A stretch of 64,000 bases of DNA from assembly GCA_002726205.1 (NCBI GenBank), contig PBSL01000057.1, positions 1 to 64,000 of the forward strand, given 5' to 3'. The position numbers were made by a program, and so were the translations under genes. The stretch comes from Planctomycetaceae bacterium. Its GTDB lineage: Bacteria > Planctomycetota > Planctomycetia > Planctomycetales > Planctomycetaceae. Positions within the stretch are counted from its first letter, which is position 1, and every line of letters starts with the position of its first letter. Below the pieces are notes generated by a model. That model saw only the letters and a program-made list of their open reading frames with translations. It was not told the origin of the DNA and did not search any database. Below, piece by piece: positions 8,849 to 17,956 of the stretch.

Positions 8849-10294
8849 ATGACCGAGACGCGGCCGATCGATCGTCGCCTGCTAGCCGGGCTCAGCCGTC
8901 GAGAATGGCTCGACCGGGCCGGGTGCGGATTCGGTGGCCTGGCGTTTTCTGCACTGGCGACCGGCGAGAGCCTGGCGGCGACCGCCGACCGCTCCCTGAC
9001 CGTTCGAACGACTCATTTCCCGGCCCGGGCCAAGCAGGTCATCTTTCTCTACATGCACGGTGGTTGTTCGCACATCGACTCGTGGGATCACAAGCCGGCG
9101 CTGGTAGCACGCGACGGCCAGACCTTGCCGCAGTCGGTCAACACGGATCGCAACAAGTTCAACCAGGGCCTGGCCCGGATCATGCAACCGCCCTGGCGAT
9201 TCCGGCAATACGGTGACAGCGGATCGTGGGGCAGTGACCTGTTTCCGGAAATCAGTGCCCGGGCCGACGACCTGTGTTTCCTGTACTCGATGTACAGCAA
9301 CAACAATGCTCACACGCCCGCGACGCTGGAACTGCATACCGGTTCGCAGACGTTGATGCGACCCAGTGTCGGTTCATGGGTGACCTATGGTCTTGGCAGT
9401 CGCTGCGACAACCTGCCGGGGTTCGTCACGATCTGCCCGCCGTTGACCTACGGTGGGCAGCGGAATTTCGGAGCGGCCTTCCTGCCCGCGGTTTACCAGG
9501 GGACGATGGTCGGAACCAATCGGCTGCCGGTGGCCAAGGCCGAAATTCGCAATATCACAGCCGTTCGATCGGCCCGTGAGCAGAGGCGGTTGATCGACTT
9601 CATCGCCGCAGGCAACAGCGAACAGCAACAACGGGATGGCCGCGACAGCACGCTGGAGGCCCGGATCGCCTCCTTCGAACTCGCATTTCGAATGCAGCAG
9701 GCAGTACCCGAGGTCCTGGATATCTCCGAAGAGACACCGGCGACACGCCGGCTTTACGGGATCGACGACAAGCTGACCGAGAACTACGGTCGCGAGTTGC
9801 TGTTGGCCCGTCGAATGATCGAGCGGGGTGTGCGGTTTGTGCATGTCGCCCACACCGGTGGTCGAGGAGGGCGTTGGGACCAGCACAGTGCTCTGAAGAA
9901 ACGTCACCAGGAGAATGCCCGCAGTTGCGACCGGCCGATCGCCGGCCTGGTCCAGGACCTCAAGCAACGCGGACTGCTCGACGACACGCTGGTTGTCTGG
10001 AGCACCGAGTTTGGACGGACTCCCGAGCGACAAAACACGACCGGCCGGGGCCACCACGCCCAGGGGTTCACGTTCTGGTTGGCCGGTGGAGGTGTGAAGA
10101 CAGGTTTCGGGTACGGGGCCACCGACGAGTTTGGTTACCACGCGACCGAAAATCCCGTCAGTATTCACGATCTGCACGCGACGATCCTGCACCTGCTTGG
10201 CCTGGATCACACGCGACTGACCTACCGTTATTCTGGACGGGACTTTCGCCTGACCGACATCCACGGACGGGTCGTCTCGGAAATCATCGCCTAG
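8849..10294 (+). CDS. DUF1501 family protein, Tat-exported
   Basis: A 481-residue DUF1501 protein immediately downstream of the PSCyt gene, the usual genomic partner. The N-terminus has a twin-arginine signal, SRREWLDRAGCGFGGLAFSAL. The conserved blocks include IFLYMHGGCSHIDSWDHKP (N-terminal metal-site region), GGRWDQH, STEFGRTPE and GRGHHAQGFTFWLAGGGVKTG. I chose ATG 8849 over an upstream TTG/ATG because it begins just before the Tat motif; the longer frame adds 19 residues that do not look like signal sequence. It is a paralogue of the genes at 2045 and 10374. It probably works on or beside the PSCyt protein outside the cytoplasm, but no activity can be named. Confidence 0.88.
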   Translation: MTETRPIDRRLLAGLSRREWLDRAGCGFGGLAFSALATGESLAATADRSLTVRTTHFPARAKQVIFLYMHGGCSHIDSWDHKPALVARDGQTLPQSVNTDRNKFNQGLARIMQPPWRFRQYGDSGSWGSDLFPEISARADDLCFLYSMYSNNNAHTPATLELHTGSQTLMRPSVGSWVTYGLGSRCDNLPGFVTICPPLTYGGQRNFGAAFLPAVYQGTMVGTNRLPVAKAEIRNITAVRSAREQRRLIDFIAAGNSEQQQRDGRDSTLEARIASFELAFRMQQAVPEVLDISEETPATRRLYGIDDKLTENYGRELLLARRMIERGVRFVHVAHTGGRGGRWDQHSALKKRHQENARSCDRPIAGLVQDLKQRGLLDDTLVVWSTEFGRTPERQNTTGRGHHAQGFTFWLAGGGVKTGFGYGATDEFGYHATENPVSIHDLHATILHLLGLDHTRLTYRYSGRDFRLTDIHGRVVSEIIA

Positions 10295-10373
10295 CCCAGG
10301 CTCGCCGTTGAGCCGAAGGCAGTTTGTTGCCGATTGGCTTTATGGGTACAATGACCCACTGAAGGAGTCACGG

Positions 10374-11804
10374 GTGAAACGTTCGGCATTCTCCTCTGTT
10401 GTGCAAGCCGGTCCGCCTGGTTGTTCCGGATTCCGTGCCTGGCAGCGGATGACGCGCCGCGAAGCATTGCGGATCGGTGGCCTGGGCGGCGTGGGATTGA
10501 CGTTGCCGGAGTTATTCCGTCGGCGGGAGGCGATGGCAGCCGGGCCCGTGGCCACGGGCACATTCGGACGTGCCAAGACGGTCATCATGCTGTTCCTGCA
10601 CGGTGGGCATCCACAGCAGGAGACCTTTGATCCCAAGCCCGAGGGACCGTCGGCGGTGCGGGGAGAGTTCGGGGCGATTGCCACGAGTGTTGCGGGTGTC
10701 AGGTTCAGCGAGGTGCTGCCGCTGACGGCGGGGATAGCCGATCGCCTGGCGATCGTGCGTTCGATGAGCCACGAGAACCCAAACCACGTCCAGGCCTGCC
10801 TGCCGGCCCAGACCGGTCACGCGCATCCCAAGGGATTTCGTTCACGCGGTGACTTTCCACCGTCGGCCAGTGATTTTCCGCCCGTCGGAGCGGTGCTGGA
10901 TTCGGTGCGGCCGGCCGATGGTGACCTGCCGACCTGGGTTCGAGTCGGGCCATTGATGCGACGCAGCAACGGCACGACCCTGCACGGACAACTGCCGGGG
11001 CTGCTGGGAGCGGCCCACTCGAGCTTCGTGGTGAACCAGCCGTTGACGGCCCCTGACGTGAAAATCCAGGCCATCCGCCCCAACAACGACCTGACATCGG
11101 TTCGGCTGACAAGCCGGCGGGATCTCCTGGTGCAATTCGATCAGCAACGACGCCTGATCGACGAAGTGGCCGCGGCGCAGAACCTCGACCGCTTCTACCA
11201 GCGGGCCTTCAACCTGCTCAGTTCACCACGGACCCGCAACGCGTTTGCGCTGGCCAGTGAGCCGCAGGCTCTAAGAGATCGTTACGGCAAGACCGAGTTC
11301 GGGCAGCGCTGCCTGCTGGCTCGTCGCCTTGCCGAGGCCGGCGTGCCGATGGTCAACATCAGCTACTGTCACACACCTCGTGGCAGCTGGGACACGCATG
11401 GTCGCAATTTCTCGAAGATGAAGGACTCGCTTGGTCCCACACTGGACCAGTCGCTGACGGCATTGGTCGAGGACCTGGGTGAGCGGGGGATGCTCGACGA
11501 AACACTGGTCGTGGTTAACGCCGAGTTTGGGCGGACACCCAAGATCAACGGCAATGCCGGTCGTGACCACTGGCCCTGGGTGTACTCTCTGGCGCTGGCG
11601 GGGGCTGGAGTCCATGGGGGAAGTGTCCACGGTGCGTCGGACGAATCGGCCGCCTATCCTGTTGCCAACCCGCACGACCCCGCGGATTTCGTGGCGACGG
11701 TGTATCACCTGCTGGGGCTGCCGCCGGAGACGATGATTGCTGATGCCACCGACCGGCCACTCCGCGTGGTTCTTGGTCGGACGATCGCTCCCCTGTTGTC
11801 CTAG
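10374..11804 (+). CDS. DUF1501 family protein, Tat-exported (GTG start)
   Basis: A 476-residue DUF1501 protein. The start is GTG 10374: AAGGAG at 10362-10367 sits six bases before it, whereas the longer frame from 10308 has no such signal. The Tat-like signal is MTRREALRIGGLGGVGLTLPEL. Family blocks are VIMLFLHGGHPQQETFDPKPEGP, SWDTHGRNF, NAEFGRTPKINGNAGRDHW and GASDESAAYPVANP. It follows the 8849 gene by 79 bases and ends only 30 bases from the convergent esterase gene. The three DUF1501 proteins at this locus differ enough from each other to be old paralogues rather than recent duplications. Confidence 0.88.
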   Translation: MKRSAFSSVVQAGPPGCSGFRAWQRMTRREALRIGGLGGVGLTLPELFRRREAMAAGPVATGTFGRAKTVIMLFLHGGHPQQETFDPKPEGPSAVRGEFGAIATSVAGVRFSEVLPLTAGIADRLAIVRSMSHENPNHVQACLPAQTGHAHPKGFRSRGDFPPSASDFPPVGAVLDSVRPADGDLPTWVRVGPLMRRSNGTTLHGQLPGLLGAAHSSFVVNQPLTAPDVKIQAIRPNNDLTSVRLTSRRDLLVQFDQQRRLIDEVAAAQNLDRFYQRAFNLLSSPRTRNAFALASEPQALRDRYGKTEFGQRCLLARRLAEAGVPMVNISYCHTPRGSWDTHGRNFSKMKDSLGPTLDQSLTALVEDLGERGMLDETLVVVNAEFGRTPKINGNAGRDHWPWVYSLALAGAGVHGGSVHGASDESAAYPVANPHDPADFVATVYHLLGLPPETMIADATDRPLRVVLGRTIAPLLS

Positions 11805-11818
11805 GTTCGCGAATCCGG

Positions 11819-11830
11819 CCCGTCGACGGG
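11819..11830. terminator. palindrome at a convergent gene junction, possible bidirectional terminator
   Basis: The 30-base gap between two convergent stop codons contains the perfect 12-base palindrome CCCGTCGACGGG. It could form a short GC-rich hairpin in transcripts from either side. There is no U-tract, so factor-independent termination is uncertain. Confidence 0.25.
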
Positions 11831-11834
11831 GCGG

Positions 11835-13823
11835 TCACTTCCGGCGATCGAGGTGGACCAGTCGTCGGGGGTGGACGAGGGCTTCCAGCTGCGGGATGTC
11901 GAAGTGTTGCAGCAAACCGAAGCAGAACAACTCGGGCGCCTTGTTGACGCCGATCTTGCTTTCGATCACCTGCTTGAGACTCCGGTAACTCCCGTACAGC
12001 GACACGTCACCGATCGCTTCCGGTTCGAGTCCGGCGGCCACCAGCGTGGCCAGGGCAACACGCGGCCCGATGGCAACGACCCCGCTGGTGTGGCGGTGCT
12101 GTTTGCTGCTCCAGGCGGCGACCGCTCCCAGTTGCCGGGCCTGCAGTCCCAGTGGCCGATCCCCGACGGTGGAGACCAGCAACGCAAACAGGTAATCCCG
12201 GCCCCCGATGGCCGATTCGCCGAGATAGAACGGATCGACGGCGAGTACGCGGTGTCCGTTCCGCAACAGTGATTCGGCCGTCTCCGAAGCCGCTGCCCGC
12301 CCTTTTTCGGCCACGAGGATGGTTGTCCGTGCCGGAGTGCCCCGGACGAGTTCCACGACCGGGACCGTCCAGTCTCCGCCCATCTGCAGTTTCCACAACA
12401 GCGCCCGCGTGCGACCGGCTCCCTCGCCCTGGATTCGTTCGTTGACCAGGCTGGCGCTGGCGGTGTAACGCCGGGATCGCACGATCCTGGCCAGCCTGTC
12501 GCGAGCCGGCATCTGCCAGGCCTGCCGGGCGTCGGCGGTTGTCCCGGCGTCGGGGACGGTGGGGTTGAGCGGCAGCCGCGAGGCAAGGGCCTGGGCCAGC
12601 GAGACAAAAGTGGCGTTGTCGTCGGGAATCGTCACGTGCAGTTCGGCGGTGGTCTTCAACTCGGATGCCACATCGATCTCGCGGGCGTCAAAGTCCTCCT
12701 GGTCCGGAAAGAAGTGAACTCCGAACATCCGGTACAGGACTTCGCGGTTGTCGCGGCCGAAGTTGTGGGTACCCGGTGCGAAGTTGATGTGCGCCCAGAG
12801 GTTCCCGCGCCGACCGTAGAGCTGGTAGATCGGCCGGGCGGCTTTCAGCAGTGGTGGCAGGGCATGGCCGGCGGCAAAGCAGCAATCGTCGATGGCATTG
12901 AAGGTCAGCAGTGTCGGCCGCGGTGCACGCAGGGCGGTCAGGTGCGAGTAGTCGCCAACGGTTGCCATGTCGCAGGGAGCTTGTTCGGAATCACCGAGGT
13001 CGTCGAAGTTGCGGGTCCGGGTCAGGACGCTCGAGTAGCCGGCAACCGGATCCGAGAGTGTCACGCGGGGATCCAGGGCGCTGATGGTGATTGTCTGCCA
13101 GCCACCGCCGGAGAGTCCCGCGACAGCGACCCGCTTGGGGTCGGCGTGCGGATGCGAGAGCAACAGGTCGAGTCCTCGCGACATCGACAGGTAGAACGGA
13201 GCGAGTCCGCTGGTGCCGCAGAGGTTGAGTTGATTCATCAGGTAGTGGCCGTAGCCGTCGCGGTGCAACTGGCCCATTCCCAGCCACTCGACGTTCAAAG
13301 CCAGCATGCCTCGCCTGGCCTGGTTGATGCAGCGGATTTGCTTGTAGTCGGCCGCCTTGCCCTGGGGGCGGTCGTGGCCGTTGACGTTGAGCACGACCGG
13401 GACGCGGCCCTTGAGCGTTTCGGGTTCATACAGCAACGCCGGAATCCACAATCCCGGCAGTGCTTCGAAACGGACCTTTCGGATCCGGTACCCCGGCCCG
13501 CCCGGAATCGTCTCCATCCATTGCACACCCGTTCTGGCGGTTCGCCATTCCCGGGCGGCTCCCCGGAACACGATCTCGTCGAGCATGCGTTGGCGGAGAG
13601 TTTTCGCGTAGGCCTCCCACTGCTCTTTCGAGGTCACCCGGGGCATGGGGGGCACCCGGCTTTCGGTGAACCGGATCAGTTCGGCCCGCGGGGTGCCCGG
13701 TGCAAGAATCCTCGTTTGCAGCAGGTCCCTGACCTGGGATTGGGCGAGGTGGGGCCAGGTGACGACAAGCAGCAGGATTGCAAAGAGCAACCGGGGAACT
13801 TCGTGGCGCGGGCAGGAGGACAT
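11835..13823 (-). CDS. acetylxylan-esterase-like alpha/beta hydrolase with a second degenerate hydrolase domain
   Basis: A secreted 662-residue protein; the N-terminus LLFAILLLVVTWPHLAQSQ is a signal peptide. The first half resembles acetyl(xylan) esterase-type alpha/beta hydrolases: VVLNVNGHDRPQGK, then the nucleophile elbow AGLSGGGW (Ser238), an acidic residue in NAIDDCCF (about 312) and His353 in APGTHNFG. The second half (about 490-662) again has hydrolase-like strands (TTILVAEKGRAA, HRVLAVDPFYLGES, GVVAIGPRVALATLVAA) but no nucleophile elbow. It appears to be a non-catalytic repeat. Such enzymes remove acetyl groups from plant or algal polysaccharides, which fits the SGNH and sulfatase genes nearby. 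It is convergent with the DUF1501 cluster. Confidence 0.82.
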   Translation of the reverse strand: MSSCPRHEVPRLLFAILLLVVTWPHLAQSQVRDLLQTRILAPGTPRAELIRFTESRVPPMPRVTSKEQWEAYAKTLRQRMLDEIVFRGAAREWRTARTGVQWMETIPGGPGYRIRKVRFEALPGLWIPALLYEPETLKGRVPVVLNVNGHDRPQGKAADYKQIRCINQARRGMLALNVEWLGMGQLHRDGYGHYLMNQLNLCGTSGLAPFYLSMSRGLDLLLSHPHADPKRVAVAGLSGGGWQTITISALDPRVTLSDPVAGYSSVLTRTRNFDDLGDSEQAPCDMATVGDYSHLTALRAPRPTLLTFNAIDDCCFAAGHALPPLLKAARPIYQLYGRRGNLWAHINFAPGTHNFGRDNREVLYRMFGVHFFPDQEDFDAREIDVASELKTTAELHVTIPDDNATFVSLAQALASRLPLNPTVPDAGTTADARQAWQMPARDRLARIVRSRRYTASASLVNERIQGEGAGRTRALLWKLQMGGDWTVPVVELVRGTPARTTILVAEKGRAAASETAESLLRNGHRVLAVDPFYLGESAIGGRDYLFALLVSTVGDRPLGLQARQLGAVAAWSSKQHRHTSGVVAIGPRVALATLVAAGLEPEAIGDVSLYGSYRSLKQVIESKIGVNKAPELFCFGLLQHFDIPQLEALVHPRRLVHLDRRK

Positions 13824-14197
13824 CAGTCATCTCACAACGAACGAGAACCGGAAACGGTCCCTTCACTCCAGGCGTGGCGGGACCGGGCCGTGATTGTGCC
13901 CTTTGAGCGGGCCGGCCCGCAAGCAGCGACGGCCACGCGACAGCAGAAAAACCTCTCGCAGGCCGACGAACGGGCTCGAACCGACTTCCCCGAGGTCGAT
14001 GTGCCGTCGCTTGTCGGCTGCGAGAAGCTCGTCCCCCCCGACGAACCACGTCAGTCGGTTGAAAGGCCGTGGCTCGCCCGAGTCATCGCCTGTTGCCGGA
14101 GCGCGATCGGGGAGCGAGGGGGCGTCGTCTACAGCGTGCGATTGTTGGGTAAAACGTTTCCGGGGCTTGTCGTTGGTGAGAGTGAAGACCAGCGGTG
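13824..14197. other. 374-base gap with no supported gene
   Basis: This is the only stretch over 300 bases without a gene. Open frames cross it on both strands, but their translations are Arg/Pro-rich, lack any family motif and run antisense into the neighbouring esterase gene, so I read them as GC-driven noise. I see no tRNA-like cloverleaf, repeat array or strong terminator. It presumably carries the promoter of the esterase gene. Confidence 0.5.
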
Positions 14198-14431
14198 CTA
14201 GTTCGCGTCGTCGTCGCTGTCGTCCTGCTGTTGTCTTTGCGAATAGGCCCGTTCGGTGTTGTAGAGCAGGAATTCGGGGCCGGCCGGGAAGAACTGGACG
14301 TCATCGCGGAGGTAATACCCCGACGGCAAAGTCTGGCCACCGACGGTCGTCTGGCAGCCGGTCAGACCCATCGTGGTCAAGGCGACCAGTAGCAGCAGTC
14401 CGCTTCCAAGCCGTTTCCAGGACGTCTTCAT
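14198..14431 (-). CDS. small planctomycete lipoprotein
   Basis: A 77-residue lipoprotein. MKTSWKRLGSGLLLLVALTT is a signal sequence ending in the lipobox LTGC, with Cys26 as the lipidated residue. The mature part, QTTVGGQTLPSGYYLRDDVQ and onward, is short, followed by FFPAGPEFLLYNTERAY and an acidic Asp-rich tail. I recognise this GCQTTVGGQTLPS pattern as common in planctomycete genomes, with no known function. The ATG at 14431 is chosen because the signal peptide starts there; the longer frame adds 33 residues without signal character. It lies downstream of the GspE-like gene on the same strand and probably sits in the membrane facing the periplasm. Confidence 0.75.
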   Translation of the reverse strand: MKTSWKRLGSGLLLLVALTTMGLTGCQTTVGGQTLPSGYYLRDDVQFFPAGPEFLLYNTERAYSQRQQQDDSDDDAN

Positions 14432-14572
14432 ATCGAGTCGAGCCTCTGGTTTCTGCAACGGGGGCCACAATGTCGGCCAACACCTATACAGATCGGCCGT
14501 TACAACCAGAAACTTCGGAAAAACCGGCAAGTTTTAACACCGGCTTGCTGACCGAGGGCTGCCCCCAATCGG

Positions 14573-15925
14573 TCAATTCCCCTTGAAGGCTCGCTGCAGT
14601 TCTTCCAGCGACGTGGTTCCGTCGGCAACCAGCCGCATCGCGTCGTTCTTCAAGGTCCGCATTTTTTCGGTTCGTGCCTGCTCTCTGAGTGCGGTCGCAT
14701 CAGCGCCGCCGGCCAGGAGCCCCTGCATTCCCTCGGACATCTCGATCAACTCGAAAATCGTGGTTCGCCCGAAGTAGCCCGTGTCGTCACAGGTCGTACA
14801 CGGCTCCCATTCCTCGCCCTTGGGAAGAGGCTCCACCGGTGGGCTGGCCTTGCGGTACAGCACTGTGATCTCGTCGGCTTTCAAGCCGATCTTCTTCATC
14901 AGCTTGGGGCTGGGTTTGAAGGCTTCCTTGCAGTCGTTGCATAACTTGCGGATCAGCTTCTGGCTGAGAACGCCACTGAGCACCTTGGCGGCAAGTGCCC
15001 CGTCGCCAAGCCACTCGGCCATCTGCAGGATCCCCGTGGCGGCGTCGGCGGCGGTGATCTCGGAGATCATCACCGCATCGTCATAGAAGCCAGCCACGAC
15101 CCGGGCATCCTCGGCGTTTCGGATCGGGTCGAGCAGGATCACTTCGGCCTCGACGCGGATGCATCGCCTGAGCGTTTCCTGCAGGTCGTGGGTCGGGTCG
15201 GTGTCGAACGTGGAGATGTTGAGCAGCGATCTTCCCTCGGTGTCTCCGATCGTGAAGATCACGTGGAGGTAGGCGTCAAGTCCTCTGACCGACGCATACA
15301 ACGTGGTGGTGATGCCGGTTCGTGAGGGTCCGCAGACCAGGAACAGTTTCTTGCGACCCGAGGTCAAATTGCGGATCGCGAGCTTCAGCTCCGAAGGCAT
15401 CCCGATGTGTTCGGGCTTTTCGAGTTTCTCGTCGAGGTTCCGGATGTAGACCAGCAACCGTTCCATGCCCCCGGCCACCGGTGTGGTCATCGTCTTCAGT
15501 TCGAATTCGTCTTCGCCCACCGAGGCCTTGACGCCACCGGACTGGGGCTGGGTTCTTTCGGAGATGTCGAGTCCGCAGAGAACCTTGGTCATCTGGGTCA
15601 TGGCGTGGGCACGTTGCTTGGGGACCCGACCGGCCGGGATCGCGACCCCGTCGATCAGAAAGGCAATCGTGGCTCGGTCGCCCTTGGGCTCGATCCGGAT
15701 CGTGTCGGCACGCCGTGTGACCGCGTCGGTGAAGAGTTCCTTGAGGGGTTCCAGCGCGATCTTGACCAGCTTGGCGTTGGCTTCCATTTCCGGTGGGACA
15801 CCGTTGAGTGCCCCCTGGAATCGGATCAACTCGACCTCGGCTTCTTCGAGAATCTCAGCCTGCTTCTTCTTGCCGAATTTGAAGATCACCTGAAGGCTCC
15901 TGGGAATCACGATACCGGGGGGCAT
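14573..15925 (-). CDS. GspE/PilB-like type II/IV secretion ATPase homologue with degenerate nucleotide site
   Basis: A 450-residue member of the GspE/PilB secretion ATPase family by overall pattern. An N-domain has ADTIRIEPKGDRATIAFLIDG and GLDISERTQPQSG, the ATPase core follows, and there is a tetracysteine zinc site (CNDC near 329, CTTC near 377) followed by GYFGRTTIFELIEM. The nucleotide site is broken. Walker A reads GPSRTGITT (about 197-205), with Ile where the lysine should be. The Walker B region reads VILLDPIRN instead of the usual GEIRD type. The His-box TLHTNDA is replaced by ISEITAADAA. It is therefore probably a catalytically dead paralogue, perhaps a regulatory subunit. Start 15925 lies 13 bases after the dapA stop; a start further upstream inside dapA is possible but unlikely. 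Confidence 0.8.
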   Translation of the reverse strand: MPPGIVIPRSLQVIFKFGKKKQAEILEEAEVELIRFQGALNGVPPEMEANAKLVKIALEPLKELFTDAVTRRADTIRIEPKGDRATIAFLIDGVAIPAGRVPKQRAHAMTQMTKVLCGLDISERTQPQSGGVKASVGEDEFELKTMTTPVAGGMERLLVYIRNLDEKLEKPEHIGMPSELKLAIRNLTSGRKKLFLVCGPSRTGITTTLYASVRGLDAYLHVIFTIGDTEGRSLLNISTFDTDPTHDLQETLRRCIRVEAEVILLDPIRNAEDARVVAGFYDDAVMISEITAADAATGILQMAEWLGDGALAAKVLSGVLSQKLIRKLCNDCKEAFKPSPKLMKKIGLKADEITVLYRKASPPVEPLPKGEEWEPCTTCDDTGYFGRTTIFELIEMSEGMQGLLAGGADATALREQARTEKMRTLKNDAMRLVADGTTSLEELQRAFKGN

Positions 15926-15938
15926 CAATTCTGCCACG

Positions 15939-16838
15939 TCAGCCGTTCTCGGACAACAGACCGTATCCACACAACGTGGCCGAGAGCTTCTCCTGTTCGG
16001 CGTCATCCAGCGGCGTCATCGGCAGGCGGACCTCGCCGGAGTCGCGACCGAGCAGCTGCATGGCCGCCTTGATCGGAATCGGATTTGTCGCCAGTCCCAG
16101 CAGGTCGCGGCAGAGCGGAAACAGGCGGGTGTGCCAGTCCTGCGCCGTGGCCAGGTCGCCGTTGTCGAAGGCCACGAGCATCGCCTTGACATCGTCGGGG
16201 ATGATGTTTCCGACGACCGATACAACGCCGCGGCCTCCGATTGACAGCAGCGGCAGCGTGAGGCTGTCGTCGCCGGAGAGGATGGTGAGGTCGGAGATGG
16301 CCAGGATCTGTGAAGCCTGGTCCATCGAGCCGGTCGATTCCTTGACCGCCACGACGCTCTCCAGTTCACCAATCCGGGCAATCGTCTCGGGTTCGATGTT
16401 CTTGGCCGTCCGTCCCGGGATGTTGTAGAGCACGATCGGCAGATCGACGGCCTCACAGACGGCCCGGTAGTGCTGGTAAAAACCCTCCTGCGTCGGCTTG
16501 TTGTAGTAGGGGGCTACCATCAGCGATGCGTCGGCACCGACCGACTGGGCGAACTGGGTCAAGCGGATCGCCTCGGAAGTGCTGTTGGAACCGGTGCCGG
16601 CCATCACCTTGATCCTGCCGGCCGCCTGTTCGCACACGATTCCGATCACCTGTTCGTGTTCGTCGTGTGAGAGTGTCGGGCTCTCCCCGGTCGTTCCGAC
16701 CGGACTGAGGCAATCGGTTCCCGACTCGACGTGAAAGTCCACCAACGCCCGAAGTGCCGCCTCGTCGATTTCTCCATCAGCGAATGGAGTGACCAACGCC
16801 ACGGTCAACCCGGCAAAGCTCTCGCCCTTTCCCACCAT
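15939..16838 (-). CDS. dapA: 4-hydroxy-tetrahydrodipicolinate synthase
   Basis: Class I aldolase that condenses pyruvate with aspartate semialdehyde, the first committed step to diaminopimelate and lysine, in the cytoplasm. The 299-residue length is normal for the family. Key residues are in place: GTTGE (Thr49/Thr50), YYNKPTQEG, Tyr138 in YNIPGRT, Arg143, and the Schiff-base Lys166 in VAVKESTG. The related KDG and N-acetylneuraminate lyases share the fold, but the [11 protein letters not shown] and YNIPGRT context favours DapA. It is followed after 13 bases by the GspE-like gene and preceded by the dehydrogenase gene, so these three may be co-transcribed. Confidence 0.93.
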   Translation of the reverse strand: MVGKGESFAGLTVALVTPFADGEIDEAALRALVDFHVESGTDCLSPVGTTGESPTLSHDEHEQVIGIVCEQAAGRIKVMAGTGSNSTSEAIRLTQFAQSVGADASLMVAPYYNKPTQEGFYQHYRAVCEAVDLPIVLYNIPGRTAKNIEPETIARIGELESVVAVKESTGSMDQASQILAISDLTILSGDDSLTLPLLSIGGRGVVSVVGNIIPDDVKAMLVAFDNGDLATAQDWHTRLFPLCRDLLGLATNPIPIKAAMQLLGRDSGEVRLPMTPLDDAEQEKLSATLCGYGLLSENG

Positions 16839-16907
16839 CGTGTTCCTCTTCCCACAAGTCCGGCTGTCTGCCTGTCGCCCAGCGGCCTCCCCGGGTCCTG
16901 TCGTGGT

Positions 16908-17825
16908 TTACCGGTTGTGCCAGTCGACGCCCGAGGCGGCTGCGAGGGTCAGTTCCAGGGCGTGTGTCCCGTCCCGTCCGTGGCCCTGGGCCTGAAGGCC
17001 GAGGTAGAGCTGGTGCGAGAGCGCCAGGCCGGGCAAGGAGAGCCCCAGGGATTTCCCCTCCGAGAGCGCGATGCTCATGTCCTTGATGAAGTGTTCGACA
17101 AAGAAGCCCGGATCGAAGTTGTTCTCCATGATCCGCGGGCCGAGGTTCGAGAGAGACCAGCTGGCGGCGGCACCACCGCCGACCGATTGCAGGACCGTCG
17201 GCAGGTCGAGTCCAGCCTTCTGGCCGTACAGCAACGCCTCGCAGACACCGATCATGTTCGTGGCGATCAGGATCTGGTTGACCATCTTCGTGTGCTGGCC
17301 GGCGCCGGCTCCGCCCTGGTGCACGATCGTACTTCCCATCGCATCCCAGCATGGTTGCAGGGCCTCGACAACCTCCTGGTCGCCACCGATCATGATCGAC
17401 AGCGTGCCGTTGGTGGCACCAACGTCACCACCCGAGACCGGCGCATCAACGCTGGAAACACCCCTGGCGGCAGCGGCCTGGTGGATTTCCACGGCCAACG
17501 ACGGTTCGCTGGTCGTCATGTCGACAAGCACGTTGCCTTCCTTTGATCCGGCCAGCGCGCCGTCATCGCCGAGAATCACCTCGCGAACATCGGCCGGGAA
17601 ACCGACGATCGAGAAGATGACATCCGAGGCTTCGGCGACGGCCCGGGGAGAATCGGCCCAGCTGGCGCCCTTGTCGAGTACGCCCTGGGATTTTTCCTTC
17701 GTGCGAGAATACACCGTGGCGGAAAAACCCGCGTCGATCAGATGGCCGACCATGCTGGCTCCCATCACGCCGGTGCCGATCCAGCCAATCCGGGTTTCAC
17801 CGGGGACAATCGTTGGAGCTGCCAT
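16908..17825 (-). CDS. NAD(P)-dependent beta-hydroxyacid dehydrogenase (3-hydroxyisobutyrate dehydrogenase / tartronate semialdehyde reductase family)
   Basis: A 305-residue cytoplasmic oxidoreductase of the beta-hydroxyacid dehydrogenase family. The N-terminal Rossmann motif is GWIGTGVMG (about 14-22). The substrate block [17 protein letters not shown] and the catalytic lysine in GQHTKMVNQ (about residue 180) are intact, and a [13 protein letters not shown] helix follows as in the family. Substrate cannot be fixed from sequence: 3-hydroxyisobutyrate, tartronate semialdehyde and succinic semialdehyde reductases all look like this. Given the glyoxylate-shunt gene and sugar-acid genes in the window, tartronate semialdehyde reduction is plausible but unproven. 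The ATG at 17825 is preferred because the frame upstream of it has no family sequence. Confidence 0.88.
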   Translation of the reverse strand: MAAPTIVPGETRIGWIGTGVMGASMVGHLIDAGFSATVYSRTKEKSQGVLDKGASWADSPRAVAEASDVIFSIVGFPADVREVILGDDGALAGSKEGNVLVDMTTSEPSLAVEIHQAAAARGVSSVDAPVSGGDVGATNGTLSIMIGGDQEVVEALQPCWDAMGSTIVHQGGAGAGQHTKMVNQILIATNMIGVCEALLYGQKAGLDLPTVLQSVGGGAAASWSLSNLGPRIMENNFDPGFFVEHFIKDMSIALSEGKSLGLSLPGLALSHQLYLGLQAQGHGRDGTHALELTLAAASGVDWHNR

Positions 17826-17956
17826 GTCGAGAATTCCGTGTTGGATAGCGGGAGAACGCCAGCTGAAATCGTGAAAACCGTGGTGACCTGGCAATCGAGG
17901 TCAACAGCTTCACGATCGGGCGCGAACGGCCAGTCTAGCAGAGCCTCCGGGCAAAT

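Noticed and set aside
12636-14201. Long plus-strand frame across the esterase gene and the 374-base gap
   Set aside because: Mostly antisense to the esterase, no start signal and no family motifs. The gap part alone gives no believable protein.
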